A stretch of DNA of 64,000 nucleotides from Sisyra terminalis (taxonomy: Eukaryota > Arthropoda > Insecta > Neuroptera > Sisyridae): contig OY292280.1 of assembly GCA_958496175.1 (NCBI GenBank), positions 11,532,001 to 11,596,000 of the forward strand, written 5' to 3'. The notes beneath the pieces are model-generated. The model did not search any database and was not told the DNA's origin. It worked only from the letters and a program-made list of their open reading frames with translations. Shown here piece by piece: positions 34,200-46,859 of this stretch (positions within the stretch are counted from its first letter, which is position 1; every line of letters starts with the position of its first letter). The translations under genes were made by a program, and so were the position numbers.

Positions 34200-35100
34200 G
34201 TTTTGGTGGTTGCAATGGTGGCGATTGTAGATGGCGTTGCGGGGGTTTTGTGACGACTGGTTTTGAGGGATTTTCTTTGTTTTTCCGGCTAAGTCCGGTT
34301 GAGAGTTAGTCGGCTGGTTGATAAAAAGTGTTAATGATTAGTGGGCAGGTCCGGCTGTCTGTCACAATGCATATAAATTTTAGCGTGCAGTGTACCGAGA
34401 GGCTAAGCCTCACTGCGGAGGCGGTCTCAGCGGCGGTGGCCAGCCGATGTTGGTCGACCGGAGCCGAACGCGGAGTTTCCAGAATGCCGTCGCGCCGCCG
34501 CCGCCGCCACTGAAACATTTTCGAACGGTTTCGTGTCGAAAGCACTTCCACTGCTTCGCGTTCTTTGTTGTCATGCCGAACCAAGTTTACCATTCGTGTT
34601 AAATCGAGCGACGGTGCGGCCCGAACCCTCTAGTGCGCCCTTTTCACCCCCAACTTGCGGCCCGTGCGCCCTCCAGTGCAACCCTCATCAGTACCATCCG
34701 CGCTAATTAAGTGTACTCGTCAATTACTTGCACCACCACCAAAAAAAAACATCCCTTAGTGAAGTGACCAATCTTCATCTCCAACTCTAAGGTTACTCTT
34801 TTACTTCTTTTAGTGTTTTATTTATTCATTTATTTTTTTTAGTGATTTTTGTGTTTTTGTGTATTTTTGTGTTTCAACCCCCATTTTTGAAGCGTAAACT
34901 CGTAACTAAGCACGCAATAATTCCCGAATCCCAAACTTTCCCTCTGGAATACCTCCTTTTTGGATTTTGTTGATTTCGAATTTAGTGGTTGTGTGATGGG
35001 GATAAGAGGTGGCGCGGAAAGCGCGCCTGGAAATGGGGTTGGGGTAGCTTTGGCAAAGATTCCCGACTTAGTTGGCAAGAGGTTATGTGCTTAATTTTGA
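34200..35100 (+). promoter_or_regulatory. CpG-rich block: probable promoter and non-coding first exon
   Basis: This is one of the most GC- and CpG-dense stretches of the window, strongest at 34380-34720, with a GCCGCCGCCGCC run near 34493. Repeats stop at its left edge, and the coding exon on the + strand lies 3.2 kb downstream. CATCAGTACC near 34688 resembles an arthropod initiator (TCAGT). No TATA box is convincing at a matching distance. The open frames inside it (34306-34602, both strands) are composition effects. I infer a promoter plus 5' untranslated exon for the gene starting at 38277; the splice donor of that exon was not fixed. Confidence 0.5.
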
Positions 35101-37827
35101 AAACGTCTTATTATCGTATTGTACACGCAAATGCTTGTCGAGCGAATGTAATTTTTTCCGTTGGAAAAGCTATTTTTCTTGGTTTTTTTCCATTGTGGTC
35201 ACGAGCAAATTTTCCGGCTATATTATCCCATTGGGGTTTTTAATGGGTTGGTTATGTAAAGTGGTTGAAAAAAGCGCATTTTCACAAGTTTTATGGCGGT
35301 GCTTCGATCGATAATCGAAATAGTGACAAGGATTTTTTGTGGTGGAAAATTTTTTCTTTGGTTACCTAACTTTTCTTAGATTTTTTGCCATTTTTATTCC
35401 TATTAAATAAAAAAAGGCAACAAATTTTACGCCTATAATTCAAACCGTTTTTTTCTAAAAAAAAAAATCAATAAAAAATTTGCAAAAACAAAAAATTTTA
35501 ACCTTTTTTAATTCAACTAGTTAACAAGGAAAATTTATGGATAACCATAAGGAATTGTTCTAATTTTCATAAAACTACCAAATAGAATCCAAGCGGCCCT
35601 TATACTTTTTACAATTAAATTTTGTATCACCAAAAATTAGTTCCTACTAATAATTAATTCATCCCCCAATAGGGATGAAAAATCATTGAAAATGTTGCAC
35701 CCGCAAAACGGAAAATTTTCGTCGAAAATCTTTAGTCAATTTTAGCAATTGTAGCAAAGTAATGGAAATTCGTTTAGCTATCGCTAAAAATTAGTACTTG
35801 TTAGTGGTAGATCTACGTCTATAGTTAAGGGATGCAAAATTTTCGTATTTGTTTTAAGTGATTTCCGTGAATATTATTGGTATAACCGAAAAATTCGTGA
35901 ATATTTGCCAGGTGTTGAATAGTTTCACAAAAATAATCTAAAATATTTACAATATTCATTTGTTTTGAAAAGCATTTAAAACAATTCAATTGTTTCCAAC
36001 AAATCTTACAACTTCTTTTGTTTTTCATAGATTAAATTTTGTTTAAAAAAACATTTGAACTATTGAAACTTGATATTGTAAATCTAAAAAGATTGTAAAT
36101 TCTTATGAAATTCGTAATTTCCTGCTGCTATTTTGTTATTTTTATACTTGGTATTTGCTCGTTTGAAATTTAAGTAAATCTTCATTTGTTTTCAATCATT
36201 AGTTGTGTTTTGTTTTGATATATTCGTTATCAGTAACTAGAAATTAATTTGGATCAAATTTCCATTTATTATTTTCCTTAAAAACGGAAAAATTTGCTGA
36301 GTTTGAATAACTTCTTCTTTGGTGTTTTTTTTTTAAAAAAGCAAATCTTCAACTGTTTTTATTGAAAACAAAAAAGGGTTCAAAATTAATGTAAGAGTTA
36401 TATAAAAACAAGTGAATTGTTTGTTTTGGTTTTTTGTTTTGGAAAATTGCAGTTATTTTATTTGTGAACGATACTAAAAGTTTTTGCTTATCACAAAATT
36501 GATGTTTATCAATCGAAAAATAAAGATTTTGAAATTCTTAGAAAAATATCAAAAAATTAATAGTTTGATTCAATTTTCGGAAAAGAATTTACTTTATAAT
36601 AAACTTCAGTTTTACTTGGTAAATTAAATTTTATGCTTAGAATTTTGTCAATGGAAATGAAAATTTTTTTCCGTCGATTTAATGCTAAGGTGGTACAAAA
36701 TTTGCTTACAAAAATTCAAGTCCAATCGTAGGTAAGGCATACAAAATGCGTTTTATGTTATTCCAAAAGTTCTTTTTCTTTATATTTTATTTTATTTAAT
36801 TTTTATCCCCAATTTTATAAGTCTACTTTTTGGTAATTTTGGATCCCACTTTTGAATCAAAACTTCAAAATTTAGTTGTAAAATGCTTGAAAATTTTACA
36901 AAAAAATCAAAAACTCAAAAATTTTTACTTTTACCCCAACAGAAAGCAACTCTTAATAAATAATCCCATCTTTGAGGACAAATTTCAATAGATCATTTTC
37001 ATTGCCTTATGCCTAAAATACGTTTAAGTAATTTTCCTGACCAAAAATAGTAATTCATCACAGAAAAATTTCAACTATAAAATTCAATCAGTTACTAACT
37101 TTATTCAAATGCTCCAATAGGAAATTATTTGTAAAACAAATTTCAAGGGGTGGTTTTTGGTAAATTTATACTTCAACCCTTCTATTCCTTTATTGAGTTT
37201 TTTATTCAAATATTTACTAAAATTTATAATTGCGTTGTTCCCTTTTTCAAAACAAAGCAACCCTCTTTTATTAAAAAAAATCCAGAACTAACTTTACGGT
37301 TTGTCTGAAGAAAAATTTGTCATTCCCCTGTCTTACCAAATCAACTCAATTTAATGTATATTACCATTTTATTTGTTTTCAAAAGGAATTAATATTCCCA
37401 ATTTTTATATCTTTTGACAATTCTTATTGCAATTCTTGAAGTTTTGGATTAAAAGTCTTAGAAAAAGCTACCCTTCGGGTAGCACCTGTGAAAGATTTCC
37501 ATCCCTTAAATTCACCCTTTGTCCTTTGACAAATAATTTTTGATTTTTGATGCAACTTTTTGATGTTTTTAAAAGGTTAAAATGCCAAAAATTAAGTTAA
37601 TATATTTGGGTAATTCCCCTGCTGTTTAATGAAAACAACCAAACTAAATTTGAACTCTTCAGTTTATAAAGTTATTCATTTTTCCTATTATTTTTTGTTT
37701 TTTTTGAGAGATACAAAATTTTCCTTATATCCAAAAATTTCCAATAAAATTTTTTTAATGATTCAAAAATGATTTTTGCGTAATTCCTATACAGATATAC
37801 TAACTAAATGGATCTTATTTTTTCCAG
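35101..37827 (+). other. Probable 5' UTR intron, AT-rich
   Basis: Plain AT-rich sequence with no repeats from the families above and no coding frames. It would be the intron between the CpG-rich first exon and the exon with the start codon. TTTTTTCCAG at 37818-37827 is a plausible acceptor; CTGCAG at 38171 is an alternative. Confidence 0.4.
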
Positions 37828-38276
37828 ATAAAAATTTGCAAAATTCGTGGAAATTTGGGCATCAGTAGTATATTGAGTGATTGTGCGGAAAACTTGTTTA
37901 ATTGCGATTATAATAGTAGGTTTTTCTTTGAATTTTTTGTGCATAATATTGTATGAGGCGATAATAACAATTAGTGATAATGTAGCTATTATAATTATAA
38001 ATAAAATTTAAACAATTTCTCGACAGTAATAAAAATAAATCATAACAGTTAACACTTGTTTGCCGATGTCGTTTTAATTAAATGTGATTGGTGGTTTTGT
38101 TGTTTTGTATAAACAAAAGAATGACGACTTGGAAAATGTAGTAAACAGTTGAACGTGAAAAGTTGTTATCTGCAGTTTAGACTTGGTTTTCCGAGGGAAA
38201 TTTTTGGACAAAATTTTAGTGCAATAGTTTTTGGAAGAAGTACTTTTGGAAAATAGTGTTAAGTTATTTGGTGGAA
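37828..38276 (+). other. Probable 5' untranslated part of the coding exon
   Basis: Sequence between the likely acceptor (AG at 37826-37827) and the start codon. It is AT-rich and includes several upstream ATGs, so either translation of the main frame is limited or the true exon start lies further right, for example after CTGCAG at 38176. Confidence 0.4.
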
Positions 38277-38456
38277 ATGTATCCGTGGTATCGTACCGAT
38301 TCGTCTTCGGCGGCGGCAGCAATGCAAGCCAGTACTGCGGCGGCGGCAAGTGCAGCCCTTGGACAATTCTGCTCCCCAATGGCAACCACCATCAAAACCG
38401 AAACCGGCTACGCCGACTGCATGCTAGCAATTGACTACGCCACTGGCCAAAATAAG
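38277..38456 (+). CDS. First coding exon of a probable transcription regulator
   Basis: Sixty codons from ATG at 38277, ending with AAG joined to a consensus 5' splice site (GTAAGT, 38457-38462), phase 0. The product starts MYPWYRTDSSSAAAAMQAST, continues with a second Ala-rich run, then ATTIKTETGYADCMLAIDYA. IKTE fits the sumoylation consensus (hydrophobic-K-x-E), and Ala/Ser-rich low-complexity N-termini are common in insect transcription factors. An in-frame TAG at 38217-38219 stops the frame upstream and this is the first ATG after it, so the start is well supported. Codons are GC-rich, unlike the surrounding AT-rich intron. No DNA-binding domain lies in this exon, and I could not identify the gene; a nuclear receptor or other developmental regulator isoform is possible. 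The next exon is not seen within the remaining 25.5 kb. Confidence 0.75.
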
Positions 38457-38462
38457 GTAAGT
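38457..38462 (+). other. 5' splice site
   Basis: AAG|GTAAGT, a perfect match to the metazoan donor consensus, directly after an open coding frame. It marks the end of the exon beginning at 38277. Confidence 0.8.
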
Positions 38463-38559
38463 TCTTTTTTCAATTTCAACCCCAAAAAGACCCTTTTTTT
38501 CTGGTCACAACATAAACCTTGTCGATTAAACCCCAAACACCCAAATAGGCAGCAATCTT

Positions 38560-39530
38560 AGTGCTTTTCTCCAAAATTTTCTCCAAAAATGGTTTCTATT
38601 TTTTGGCTAACGTTAGTGTCATTGATTTTCTAGTACAAAATTTAATATTGATAATCGTTTGCCTTATCGATGGTGAATTTTTTTATAAAATAGGAATCTT
38701 AGTACTTTTTCGCGAAAATTTCTCCAAAAATAATTTCTACTTATTGGCTAACGTTAGTGCTATTGATTTCGTAGTACAAAATTTAAGATTGGTAATTGTT
38801 TGCCTTATCCAGGGGAATTTTTTTTATAAAATAGGAATCTTAGTGCTTTTTTTCGCAAAAATTTCCTCAAAAATAGTTTCCACTTATTGGCTAACGTTTG
38901 TGCTATTGATTTCTCCAAAAATGGTTTCCTTTTTTTGGCTAACGTTAGTGCCATTGGTTTCCTAGTACAAAATTTCAGATTAGTAATTGTTTGTCATATC
39001 GATGGTGAATTTCTTTATAAAATAGGAATCTTAGTGCTTTTCTCCAAAAAATTCCCCCAAAATGGTTTCCACTTATTGGCTAACGTTTGTACTATTGATT
39101 TCTCCAAAAATGGTTTCCATTTTTTGGCTAACGTTAGTGCCATTGATTTACTAGTCCAAAATTTAAGATTGACAATTGTTTGTCTTATCGATAGTGATTT
39201 TTTTTATAAAATAGGAATCTTAGTACTTTTTTTCGCGAAAATTACCCCAAAAATAATTTCCACTTATTGGCTAACATTTGTGCTATTGATTTCTCCAAAA
39301 ATGGTTTCCATTTTTTGGCTAACATTAGTGCATTGATTTCCTAGAACAAAATTTAAGATTGATAATTATTTGTCTTATCGATGGTGAATTTTTTTATAAA
39401 ATAGGAATCTTAGGGCTGTTTTGCGCCAAAATTTCTCCAAAAATGGTTTCCACTTATTTGCTAACGTTAGTGCTATTGCTTTTGTAGTACAAAATTTAAG
39501 ATTGGCAATTATTTGTCTTTTCGTTTGTAA
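38560..39530 (+). repeat. Compound tandem array in the first intron (143 + 47 bp)
   Basis: GGCTAACGTTAGTG or close variants start at about 38605, 38746, 38889, 38937, 39078, 39126, 39269, 39317 and 39459. Steps are 141, 143, 48, 141, 48, 143, 48 and 142. After two simple units the array switches to a compound unit of about 190 bp that includes an extra short piece (CTCCAAAAATGGTTTCCATT). Long open frames cross it (38561-38965, 38887-39336), but they arise from the repetition and I do not call them genes. Confidence 0.9.
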
Positions 39531-42500
39531 AATTTTTTAAAAATATTGTTTTTTTTTTTGGAAAACAATTGAATAACAAAAATATAATGACTTAAAATTT
39601 TGGTATTGAATGAATAGTATTTGCAAATTTTTGCAATTTTCATGTTGGAAATATTTATTAAACAATTCTTTTGGTAAAAATAGCTATGAAAAAACGGACT
39701 TTTGTTTTTTATCACTATTTCTACTGTTAAATAATACCATTTATAGTATTAATATAAAAGTATAGGACAAATTTTTGAGAAAACAAATGACTGTCTTGTA
39801 CTATAAATTAAACGGGTGTAATACATTTCATCTCTTTTACCTTAGCGATTCACCAAAGAAAATGTCCACAAATCAATTGTTTGAAAAGAACAGAAATTAT
39901 TAAAGAAATAATAAACAAAAAATAATTACAAATTCAAACAATTGAAAATTGTTATAAAAAACATTTGCGATTCAATTGTTTTTACGAAAACTAAAAAAAA
40001 TAATCTTCTCCGTATAAAAATTGTAGAAATTTGGGCTGGTTTTTTGAAACTAACTTAACAATTTCCCACAAAAATTATATTTTTCAACAAAATTTCTTAA
40101 AAATACCAAAAATTCGTGTTTAAAACAAATTTTTTGATTTAAATTTTCAATAAAATTCAATTTTTTTGTTGTTTTATAACATTGGAGAAACTTGTTTTTC
40201 TACAAAAATTATTGTATTTGCTATAATAACAAGCGATTGTCTTTTGTTTTTTTATTCTACGACAATAATTAACGAAAATCGAAAGCCAATTTTGCCACAT
40301 TTTATTCAAAAACCTTAACAAAATTAATATTTTATTCACCTTAGTTTCCTAATTTAATTTTGTTATAAATCCAAAAAATTTGTATAATTCATATTTTTTA
40401 CTATATTTTGTGATTAGAAAGACAGTGCCACTATATAAAATTTAAGAAAAATGTCCTTTGGATTTGAATTTTGGGATACAACATTGCTCATAAAAACATC
40501 GAAGTTTATGAACGATACATTGATTTTTTCAATGGTTTATACTAGATTACTATCTAACCTAACCTACCGATAGTTTATAATCTAACGCGTTATTATAAAC
40601 TGACGAAGTTCGCAAATCTACGCTTGTGATTGGTGGCACTATAACAAAATATCGTACATAAAACTTCGCTTATGAAGAATGATGTATGATCGATGTTTTT
40701 TATCAATGTTTGAAAAAATCGATGTATCGTTTATATCCCTACTTGGATCAACAAATCCTTACAACTTACACCCGTTTTTTTTTTAAATCAAAAACAAAAG
40801 TTAAAATTTCTAGTTGTGGAAACTTTGCTTTTGTTTTTCTACTGATTTTTGTATCAACGAAAATAAATGACGAACGGTGTCAAAATCAAATGCAAAAACT
40901 GTTGAAAACGAAAGAATTTTCCGTAATATGTCAACAAAATTTCAATTTCACCCCTTAGATATATTTCTATTGAAATTTCTAGCATAGCTATAATCTTTTG
41001 ACATAATGTTACTCAAAAAATTTCAAAAAAATTTCTTCAGTACAAGAGTTCCTAAATTCATATTTTGATTAATTATAACCAAAAATGTATACCCAAAAAT
41101 ATGTACCAAAAATTCAGTATAAAATGCCATTGTATGATCAAAAATCCCACTGAAGAAAACCCATCATTAACATGGAAAACCCATTATAGTTTTCACTTCA
41201 ATTTTCAATCACTACTTCTCGTAAATTTAGTCTAAAATTTTTTTTCTTTTATTGCATCTACTATTCGCATCAAAATTTACCAAATTAAATCGGTTGTATT
41301 CTACTTTTGTAGTTTTTCTTTTGGACCAATAGTCTGAGTGGAAGATTTTCCGGATGTCCATCTTGCTTTTACAGGAATTTTCCTCTGAACCTTTAAATCT
41401 CTTGCTTTTCCGTTGATATAGCAGCAGGAATTGATGATTCATTCAAATGTTTTTGATTGGATCTTTGGAAGCATTTTCCCAGAAGATTCCCATAAATGGA
41501 TTCCGTATATCCATTAGTGTAGATCAGGAGTTTATTTTTTGTGGACCACAAGTATCCTTCTGGATTTTCTTTATAAGTGTCCTCTTTTTTGCTTTATTTA
41601 GTAACCCCAAGTGATTCCCCCATTAGTCCTCTATTTAGAAGTATCCAGGTATTTTCCCGTATTCTTTTATAGCAACGTCAAATCGTTGATAATTTCAGAG
41701 GATGGGAAATTTTTTTTGCCCAAGGCGAAGAAAACAAGCACTAATTTCTTGGGGTTATTTTTTTTTTTTGGAGTTAATTCCCAACTTCCAATATTAGATA
41801 TATGGTATAGTTCGAAAAAGAATTAATTCCGATAGACGTATTTTGGTAGAAATTAGTGATATTTTATCTAAATTTAATTACTATTTATTAATTAAAAACT
41901 ATTATTATCGTTTATTGAAGCATCAATTAAACAAAAGTAAACGATACGCTATAAACTATAATCAAAATAATTCCTTTTCCAATTTCAATGATTGATAATT
42001 TTTTTTCAAAGAAATAAGATAAATTTTATTTGATACATTGTCAAATAACAAAAAACGTAATTAGCAGTTCTTAATTAACATTGTTTTATAAAGAAAATTA
42101 AGCTTTAACAGTGAGACTTGTGGGAAAGCTTCACTTGTTTAAACAATTGAATTGAAGTGCTTATCGAAAGGCATAGAGGGCGCTGAAAAGCGATGATTTC
42201 CAAAACAAAATTTAAGAGTTATAAAAGTTTCATTAAAGATTTATTTTAGCAAAGATTACAGTAAATTTAATGGGAAAAATAATATTTTGTTTTATTTTCT
42301 CAATATCTTTAATAAATGTCATTTAAGTTTCTTATAATAGTTGACTTTGAATAAAGTTTTGGCTTATTTTATTGGAAATGACAATTGCAGTAATGCTCTT
42401 ATTAACTAGGCGACAAAGGAAATATGAAGTAATACAAGGAATATAAAGAAAAGAGGAATAAATGAGTCCTTAAGGATTACCTTAAGGACATTTGAACAAT

Positions 42501-42700
42501 TGATAAGATGAAATTTTGATAATTTATTGTTTAAGACAATTTTTTTAAACTTCAATGGCTAGAAAATACTCGAGACTTCGTTTTAATTATACATAGAAAT
42601 CAAAGCATTATTTTCTTTTAAAGAAATGGTCCATGCTTTTCCAGATATTCTTTCTCAATAATACAACTTTTCTTGTCCACATTCCCTAATGTTTTTTTAG
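39531..42700 (+). other. AT-rich intron sequence
   Basis: No repeats of the named families and no supportable exon. Short open frames here have no recognisable similarity. CTAACCTAACCTACC near 40555 is a small pyrimidine-rich telomere-like stretch of insect type, too short to interpret. Confidence 0.4.
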
Positions 42701-42739
42701 GTTGGCAAACCTTATGATAGCCACAAAAAATATACAGTT

Positions 42740-43050
42740 GTACCAACTTGATTTTAATCCATTGGTTTTACACAAAAAGCGACGGCGACCAATTGATTTT
42801 GGTTTTTTTTTACGCTAAATAAACCAACTTGGTTTTTTGGCCGAGTTTTACCACATTTTGCAATTGTAATGCCCCAAAGAGCATTAAGCAGATGCTCGCC
42901 CAAAAATCACACGAAAATGCAAATTTTCAATTTGTATCGACACTTTGGCCGAAATGCACAAATGAGCCTTCAAGTTCAGTTCCGCTGGATAAAATCTCAC
43001 ATTTTGCCAATTTGCTATGACAAAATGAACTCATTTTTATTCGAAATCCT
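42740..43050 (+). other. Unique less AT-rich island in the intron
   Basis: Single-copy sequence with balanced composition and open frames in two registers (42829-43087), without a recognised domain. It could be an intronic enhancer. No splice pair is seen. Confidence 0.3.
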
Positions 43051-43152
43051 ACGAGAGAATATCCAATTTTTTAAATTATATCCTTAAAATTTCGCGATAA
43101 TTTTTTTAACGTATTTGTAAAATTTTCCAAAGCTTTTCATAAAAATTAAGTT

Positions 43153-43252
43153 GGCCTACTGGTGGCCAAGTGGTCTAGGTGACTGCTCCACAACTATTGG
43201 GTTTAACCCTAGAGTCACTAAAGACCGTAGTAGTTATAAAGCGACGGTAAAT
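43153..43252 (+). mobile_element. tRNA-derived SINE copy
   Basis: The head contains TGGCCAAGTGGTCTAGGTGA with an A box (TGGCCAAGTGG, 43163-43173), followed 37 bp downstream by GGGTTTAACCC (43199-43209), a near B box. The tail CCTAGAGTCACTAAAGACCG then TTATAAAGCGACGGT is shared with 53964-54012, and TCTAGAGTCACTAAAGAC with the - strand copy at 10731. Source is probably a tRNA-Ser or tRNA-Leu type head. Confidence 0.75.
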
Positions 43253-43679
43253 AAGAATTTAAAAAAAAATCACTATTTATTTTGTATATATTATTTTATA
43301 TTCACTATAAATTTCACTATAATACGTAAATGTTAACGAAAAATCGACAAATAAGAGCTTTTAAAAGCTCTTTAGATATTCAATTCTTTCACCGTCGCAT
43401 CGGTCAAATTTCAATTTACTTTCTGTCTTTGTTTAACATTAGAAAATTTCAGTCTTAATACTTATTAATCTACAAAAGTTATACCCAAAAATTCGATTCA
43501 ACCCTTAAACTCCAAATGGAACATGAGCCAGACAAATCATCCTTTAAAATATTTGTTTATATTTTATTAAAATGAGCAAATATAGCAGTTTTCTATTGAA
43601 AAAAATGTTTTTTTAAGTTTCCCCCCAAATATTTATTAAAAAATGACTAACGTTTTTTGTAGTTTTTTACCTAACGGCA

Positions 43680-43905
43680 GATTTAGTTTCCCGCGTGGTT
43701 GAATTCGTCCCTTCAATGCTCCATTTTCCACTTGGGTTTCATATGAATTCACGAATAAATCGGATCATAATGAAAATTTAGCCAGAAAATGAATAATTAC
43801 ATCATATTAGATCTGAATTAATCAAAAAGTCGTCAAGTGAATAAAATTCAAAATAGAAAATGCTACTTTGCCAGACATTGACCGATCTAAAAGGAACCTG
43901 AGTCC
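43680..43905. mobile_element. Degraded B2 MITE and associated flank
   Basis: CCGCGTGGTTGAATTCGTC (also at 26412) precedes a B2 body with ACGAATAAATCGGATCATAA, TGAAAATTTAGCC and an end AAAAGGAACCTGAGTCC. The left B2 end is lost. Confidence 0.55.
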
Positions 43906-43969
43906 TTTTTTCTTGGGACCTTCTAAATTCTTTTTCATAAAATCAAGTAAGAATCATTTTTTTTAAGAA

Positions 43970-44960
43970 TGTAATCTATCCGGATGGCTTTAGTTTTGGG
44001 ACACGAATTCTCTTTTTTTCTCCAGAATGACTTTCCAAAGCAATTTAGAAACTTCTTTTCCATTTTCCATAGTTTGGATTTCTGATCCTTGTATTATTAT
44101 ACTCCGTACTTGTACTTTAGGAACCAGTTTTGAAGTTTAAGTCTCAATTTTCCAATATTTTGGTGATCCAAAGTTTCCTCCTAAAACGGGTTCTATAGGA
44201 CCAACTTTTTCTTAACTATTCTCGGTTATCCCACGTTTGGGACATGAGTTGTCCTTTTTTCTGCAACATTACTTTTCAAAGCAATTCAAAAACTTTTTTT
44301 CTATTTTCCATAGTCTGGATTTCTGATCCTTCTATTATTATACTTCGTACTTGTATTTTAGTAACCGGTTTTGAAGTTTAAGTCTCAATTTTCCAATGTT
44401 TAGGTGATCCAAAATCCCTTCCTAAAACGGGTCCAATAGGACCATTCTTTGTTAACTATTTTCAGTACTTCTACGTTTAGGACAGGAATTGTCTTTTTTT
44501 CTCCAGAATCACATTCCAAAGCAATTTAGAAAATTCTTTTCTATTTTCCATACTCTGGATTTCCAATCCTTGTATTATTATACTCCGTACTTGTACTTTA
44601 GTAACCAGTTTGGAAGTTTAAAGCTCAATTTTCCAATATTTTGGTGATCCAAAGTTTCTTCCTAAAACGGGCTCTATAAGACCAATTTTTTCTTAACTAT
44701 TCTTGGTTATTCCACGTTTGGGACATGAGTTGTCCTTTTTTCTGCAGCATCACTTTTCAAAGCAATTCAGAAAATTCTTTTCTTGTTTCCTTGGATCTAT
44801 TTTGATAGCTTTTGTTTTTATAGCCATTAATGATACTTCTTCGTAAACTATTCCCAGTACTAAGGACAAGATTTGTTCATTTTTCCCAAAAATCAAATTT
44901 CAAAGCAATTCCAAAACTTATTTTCTGGTTTCCATAGTTTAGGTTACCGATCCTTATAAT
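43970..44960 (+). repeat. Tandem array, period 240 bp
   Basis: About four copies. Landmarks CCGTACTTGTACTTTAG(T/G)AACC start near 44104, 44345 and 44584, and TTTCAAAGCAATTCA near 44274 and 44754. The fourth copy is degraded. Adjacent units differ by roughly one base in ten by eye. No coding potential. Confidence 0.85.
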
Positions 44961-45049
44961 GGTACCTTCCATATTTGTACTTTAGTAAATTTCAAAAGTT
45001 TTTTTTTTGGGGACCTTCCAAAATCTAGTATGAATCTTTTCTAAGAATG

Positions 45050-46850
45050 TGATATATTCTAATGGTTGGCTTCGGGTCCTGAATTACGGCCAAAGAAACT
45101 AGTTTCAGTCGGACTATATTTCTCTTTTTCTAGTTACTGGTTTTTCTAAATAGGATTAGTATTTTCCATTTCATTTTTAGTTTCTTTTTTTGCTATAGTC
45201 CCGCAAACTGTTTTTCCTGAGGAATAAGGTACTAAAGGAATCGCCATTTGATAAAAAATTCGATATAAATTCGATCAAAATGGATGACACTCTAGTAAAA
45301 ATTGTTTTAGTTGGTTAGTCCATTCTATCTTATTTTCCATCAATGCATGGGATAACATGGGATAATATGGGAAAACTATCTTTAAGGCATCATTTTCATG
45401 ATTTTAGTTTTCCGTAAACTTATAGCTTATAAAAATATCCGTAAAGGTTTCCAATGTCTCGTAAGTGCCGACGGATCAAGACATAAAAAACTCTAATTTG
45501 TTTTATTTTTTTTTTTTGCGAAATTTGTGGCGATTTAAACGAGCGAATTGTGGATGTTGAAAGCTCTAGGTAGTAAAAACGGGTGGTTTTCGGTTTCGGT
45601 GGCAAGAAACTTGTCATGTAAATGCCAAAAGAATTTCGGATTTAGATCTTTCGAATGTGAGCATTGTTTCGGATCGATGGGGCGTTTTGGGATGCTCGTT
45701 TTTGTGGCAAACCTCATGCAAATTCGTCGAGCAAATTGTTGATAATAGAGCCAGAAAAGCCATAAATAACCGCCAACCGTCTGGACTAACGGAAACGCAG
45801 CTAAATCATTCGCTCATTCATCCGTTTGTCCGGCATTTTTTGCCCCAAGACTTTTTCCTCATTTAAATTTTTTGACTTCTACAAGATTCGATTTATGAGC
45901 TACTTTCTATCGCAACTTTCAGAAAAAAAATCGGCAAAAAACGCGAAAATAGTTCACTTATACACCAATAGATTGAACCCCCAATTCCACTGATTCAATC
46001 CAATTAAAATTGATGAAAATTTCCTCAAAGAAACGCAATGATAACCATTTAAACAACGTTAAAACAAAACCCTCCGAAAATCGTATTTGTCATGCGCAAA
46101 ATGGCACCATTAGGACGGCAGCATTTTCCGTTTCAATTGCGAGGATTATCGAAATAAATCACATATGCACACAACTCGATTATAACATATAATAGTACTT
46201 ATTTAAATATTAATTTAATTTTCTTTAAATTGTCGTGAAAATAAGCACATATTGTCGTGCGATCATTTTCCAGCGTGTGAAGTGGAAATTCAAATTATTT
46301 CATTAAAACGCGATTAATGAAATTGATCAATTACTTTATTTCGAATTAATGGCAAGAAAATTGTTTTTCAAATTGTCAACATTTTAAGTAGAAAAGCGTG
46401 AAATAATCATATTAATGATTACACATATACATAAACACATACAAACGCTTATCTTTGTTTTCTTTTCAATGATTTTCCTTGTTGTTTATTTTTTTTCAAT
46501 TTTACAAATTAATTGTTTGAGAAAATTTCATATTTATTGATTTTTCCTTTTGTCCATTTACAGATTTAATATTTCAAATATATGACCAATATACAACAGA
46601 ATAATCAGTTATACTTACATAGGAAGTTTATGTTCTGAATTTTCTCAATTTTCATGTTTCACCTTATGGCTTAACCATCATGCTGTTATACTTTTTCAAA
46701 ATTTTTCTAAAATCTTTAAGTCGAACCTATGTACCTATTTCCTAAGTGTATTTTTTATATTCGCAAGGGTTTACTTACATATACAATAAATTAGGGGACC
46801 TACAATAAAATTGTTCCATTTCCTTGTTAAGTCTTCGGATTTTCAATTTT
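45050..46850 (+). other. Intron sequence with a unique GC-richer island at 45540-46150
   Basis: The island has open frames on both strands (45535-45866) with no recognised domain and no second copy in the window. It could be regulatory. The remainder is AT-rich. Confidence 0.35.
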
Positions 46851-46859
46851 TTTAGTCTT

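Noticed and set aside
34306..34602. Overlapping frames on both strands in the CpG-rich block
   Set aside because: Expected from GC-rich composition (GCC repeats); no domain and probably untranslated leader.
38561..39336. Open frames of 134 and 149 codons after the splice donor
   Set aside because: They run through the 143/190-bp tandem array; the protein simply repeats with the DNA.
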